From Clostridium sp. (lineage in GTDB: Bacteria > Bacillota > Clostridia > Clostridiales > Clostridiaceae), in the NCBI GenBank assembly GCA_003539755.1, contig DPOH01000184.1, positions 1-5,474 on the forward strand: DNA of 5,474 bases, given 5' to 3'. Shown here one piece after another: positions 4,949-5,474 of the stretch. The notes below the pieces were generated by a model. It was not told the origin of the DNA. It saw only the letters and a list, made by a program, of their open reading frames with translations, and did not search any database. How positions within the stretch are numbered: position 1 is the first letter of the stretch; every line of letters starts with the position of its first letter. The translations under genes and the position numbers were made by a program.

Positions 4949-5467
4949 TTATGAATTTTGAGCAATAAGGCTATTTAATTCTAATTTAACATAATTTATT
5001 ACTTTATCGGTCAATTGCATAAATTCAGCATTTGTAAGATTTAAAGTTCCATGTTCATTGCTTATATAGGTTAATGGAATTGCATTATTTTCTATAGCAA
5101 GTTTTATGGATTCTTCAATACCATAATTATTGTTGGAAAATTCATTGAATTTTATATTAAATTCACAGAGTTTTATTAATTTTTCTATAATTTCTATGGT
5201 ACTGCTGTCATCTGATAAGTATTTATTAAAAGCAGTGGAATTTCTTTCTTTGATATTTATAGATAGAAGATCACTTATATTAACATCAAGAATATCAGCA
5301 ATTTTTTTTAGTAGTTTAGCACTTGGCTCTCTATTATTATTTTCATAATTAGAATATGTTGAACTTGGAATATTGAGCATTTTAGCCATATCTTTTTGAG
5401 ATATTTTTTTGTCTTTACGTATCCTTTTTATATTGTTGCCAACTTTAATTATGTCATTTACTCCCAT
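4949..5467 (-). CDS. XRE-family (Cro/CI-type) transcriptional regulator
   Basis: A 172-residue DNA-binding protein. The N-terminal HTH_3 domain spans about residues 10-68: IKRIRKDKKISQ, then helix 2 around DMAKML (26-31), recognition helix around SSTYSNYE (35-42), then REPSAKLLKKIADILDVNISDLL. The rest (about 70-172) is a helical domain I do not recognise, probably for oligomerisation or ligand sensing. It contains ESIKLAIENN and ends LTNAEFMQLTDKVINYVKLEL, a tail style common in clostridial repressors. There is no peptidase motif of the LexA/CI type. The start at 5465-5467 is likely, but the window ends 7 bases upstream, so the ribosome binding site and promoter are cut off and a start farther out cannot be excluded. 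Its target is unknown; it could be itself or the operon downstream, beyond its own terminator. Confidence 0.88.
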   Translation of the reverse strand: MGVNDIIKVGNNIKRIRKDKKISQKDMAKMLNIPSSTYSNYENNNREPSAKLLKKIADILDVNISDLLSINIKERNSTAFNKYLSDDSSTIEIIEKLIKLCEFNIKFNEFSNNNYGIEESIKLAIENNAIPLTYISNEHGTLNLTNAEFMQLTDKVINYVKLELNSLIAQNS

Positions 5468-5474
5468 ATACTCT

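Noticed and set aside
5130..5348. 72-codon plus-strand reading frame
   Set aside because: It is entirely antisense to the XRE regulator, whose helix-turn-helix is unmistakable.

Overview
The window is very AT-rich. It has strong GGAGG-type ribosome binding sites, hairpin-plus-T-run terminators and a clostridial style of XRE regulator. These features point to a low-GC Firmicute, most likely a Clostridium-like spore former; genus is inference. Nothing indicates a plasmid, prophage or insertion sequence.

Left part, plus strand: a short leader with small direct repeats (1-160), then a complete 805-residue P-type cation ATPase of the CtpE/Exp7 type (161-2578, probably Ca2+) ending at a clear terminator (2583-2620). 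Next comes a self-contained tRNA-Arg(CCU) gene with its own consensus promoter (2687-2715) and tRNA body (2745-2819). Its terminator (2826-2868) also serves the genes converging from the right.

Right part, all minus strand, read from high to low coordinates: an XRE-family repressor-like protein (4949-5467); a possible 7-codon minigene with a perfect Shine-Dalgarno (4886-4909); a terminator (4856-4887); then a likely three-gene unit. That unit is (i) a 145-residue low-complexity protein that is 42% Ser and also rich in Asn, Arg and Tyr, built partly of five 12-residue repeats (4271-4708); (ii) a small soluble Hanks-type Ser/Thr protein kinase resembling B. subtilis YbdM/PrkD (3523-4239), 31 bp downstream; and (iii) an unrecognised 189-residue protein with a TTG start (2872-3441), separated from the kinase by a 61-bp hairpin that encloses the kinase stop codon.

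The most interesting point is the kinase next to an SR-repeat protein. This looks like a kinase with its dedicated multi-site substrate. It is similar in logic to CotH kinase acting on the Ser-rich repeats of CotG/CotB in Bacillus spore coats, but with an unrelated, conventional kinase fold. Upstream of the SR gene is a match to the sigma-K consensus (AACC, 16 bp, CATAATATA), which would fit a mother-cell coat or exosporium role. A sigma-A-like alternative is also present and such matches arise easily in AT-rich DNA, so the sporulation reading is a hypothesis.
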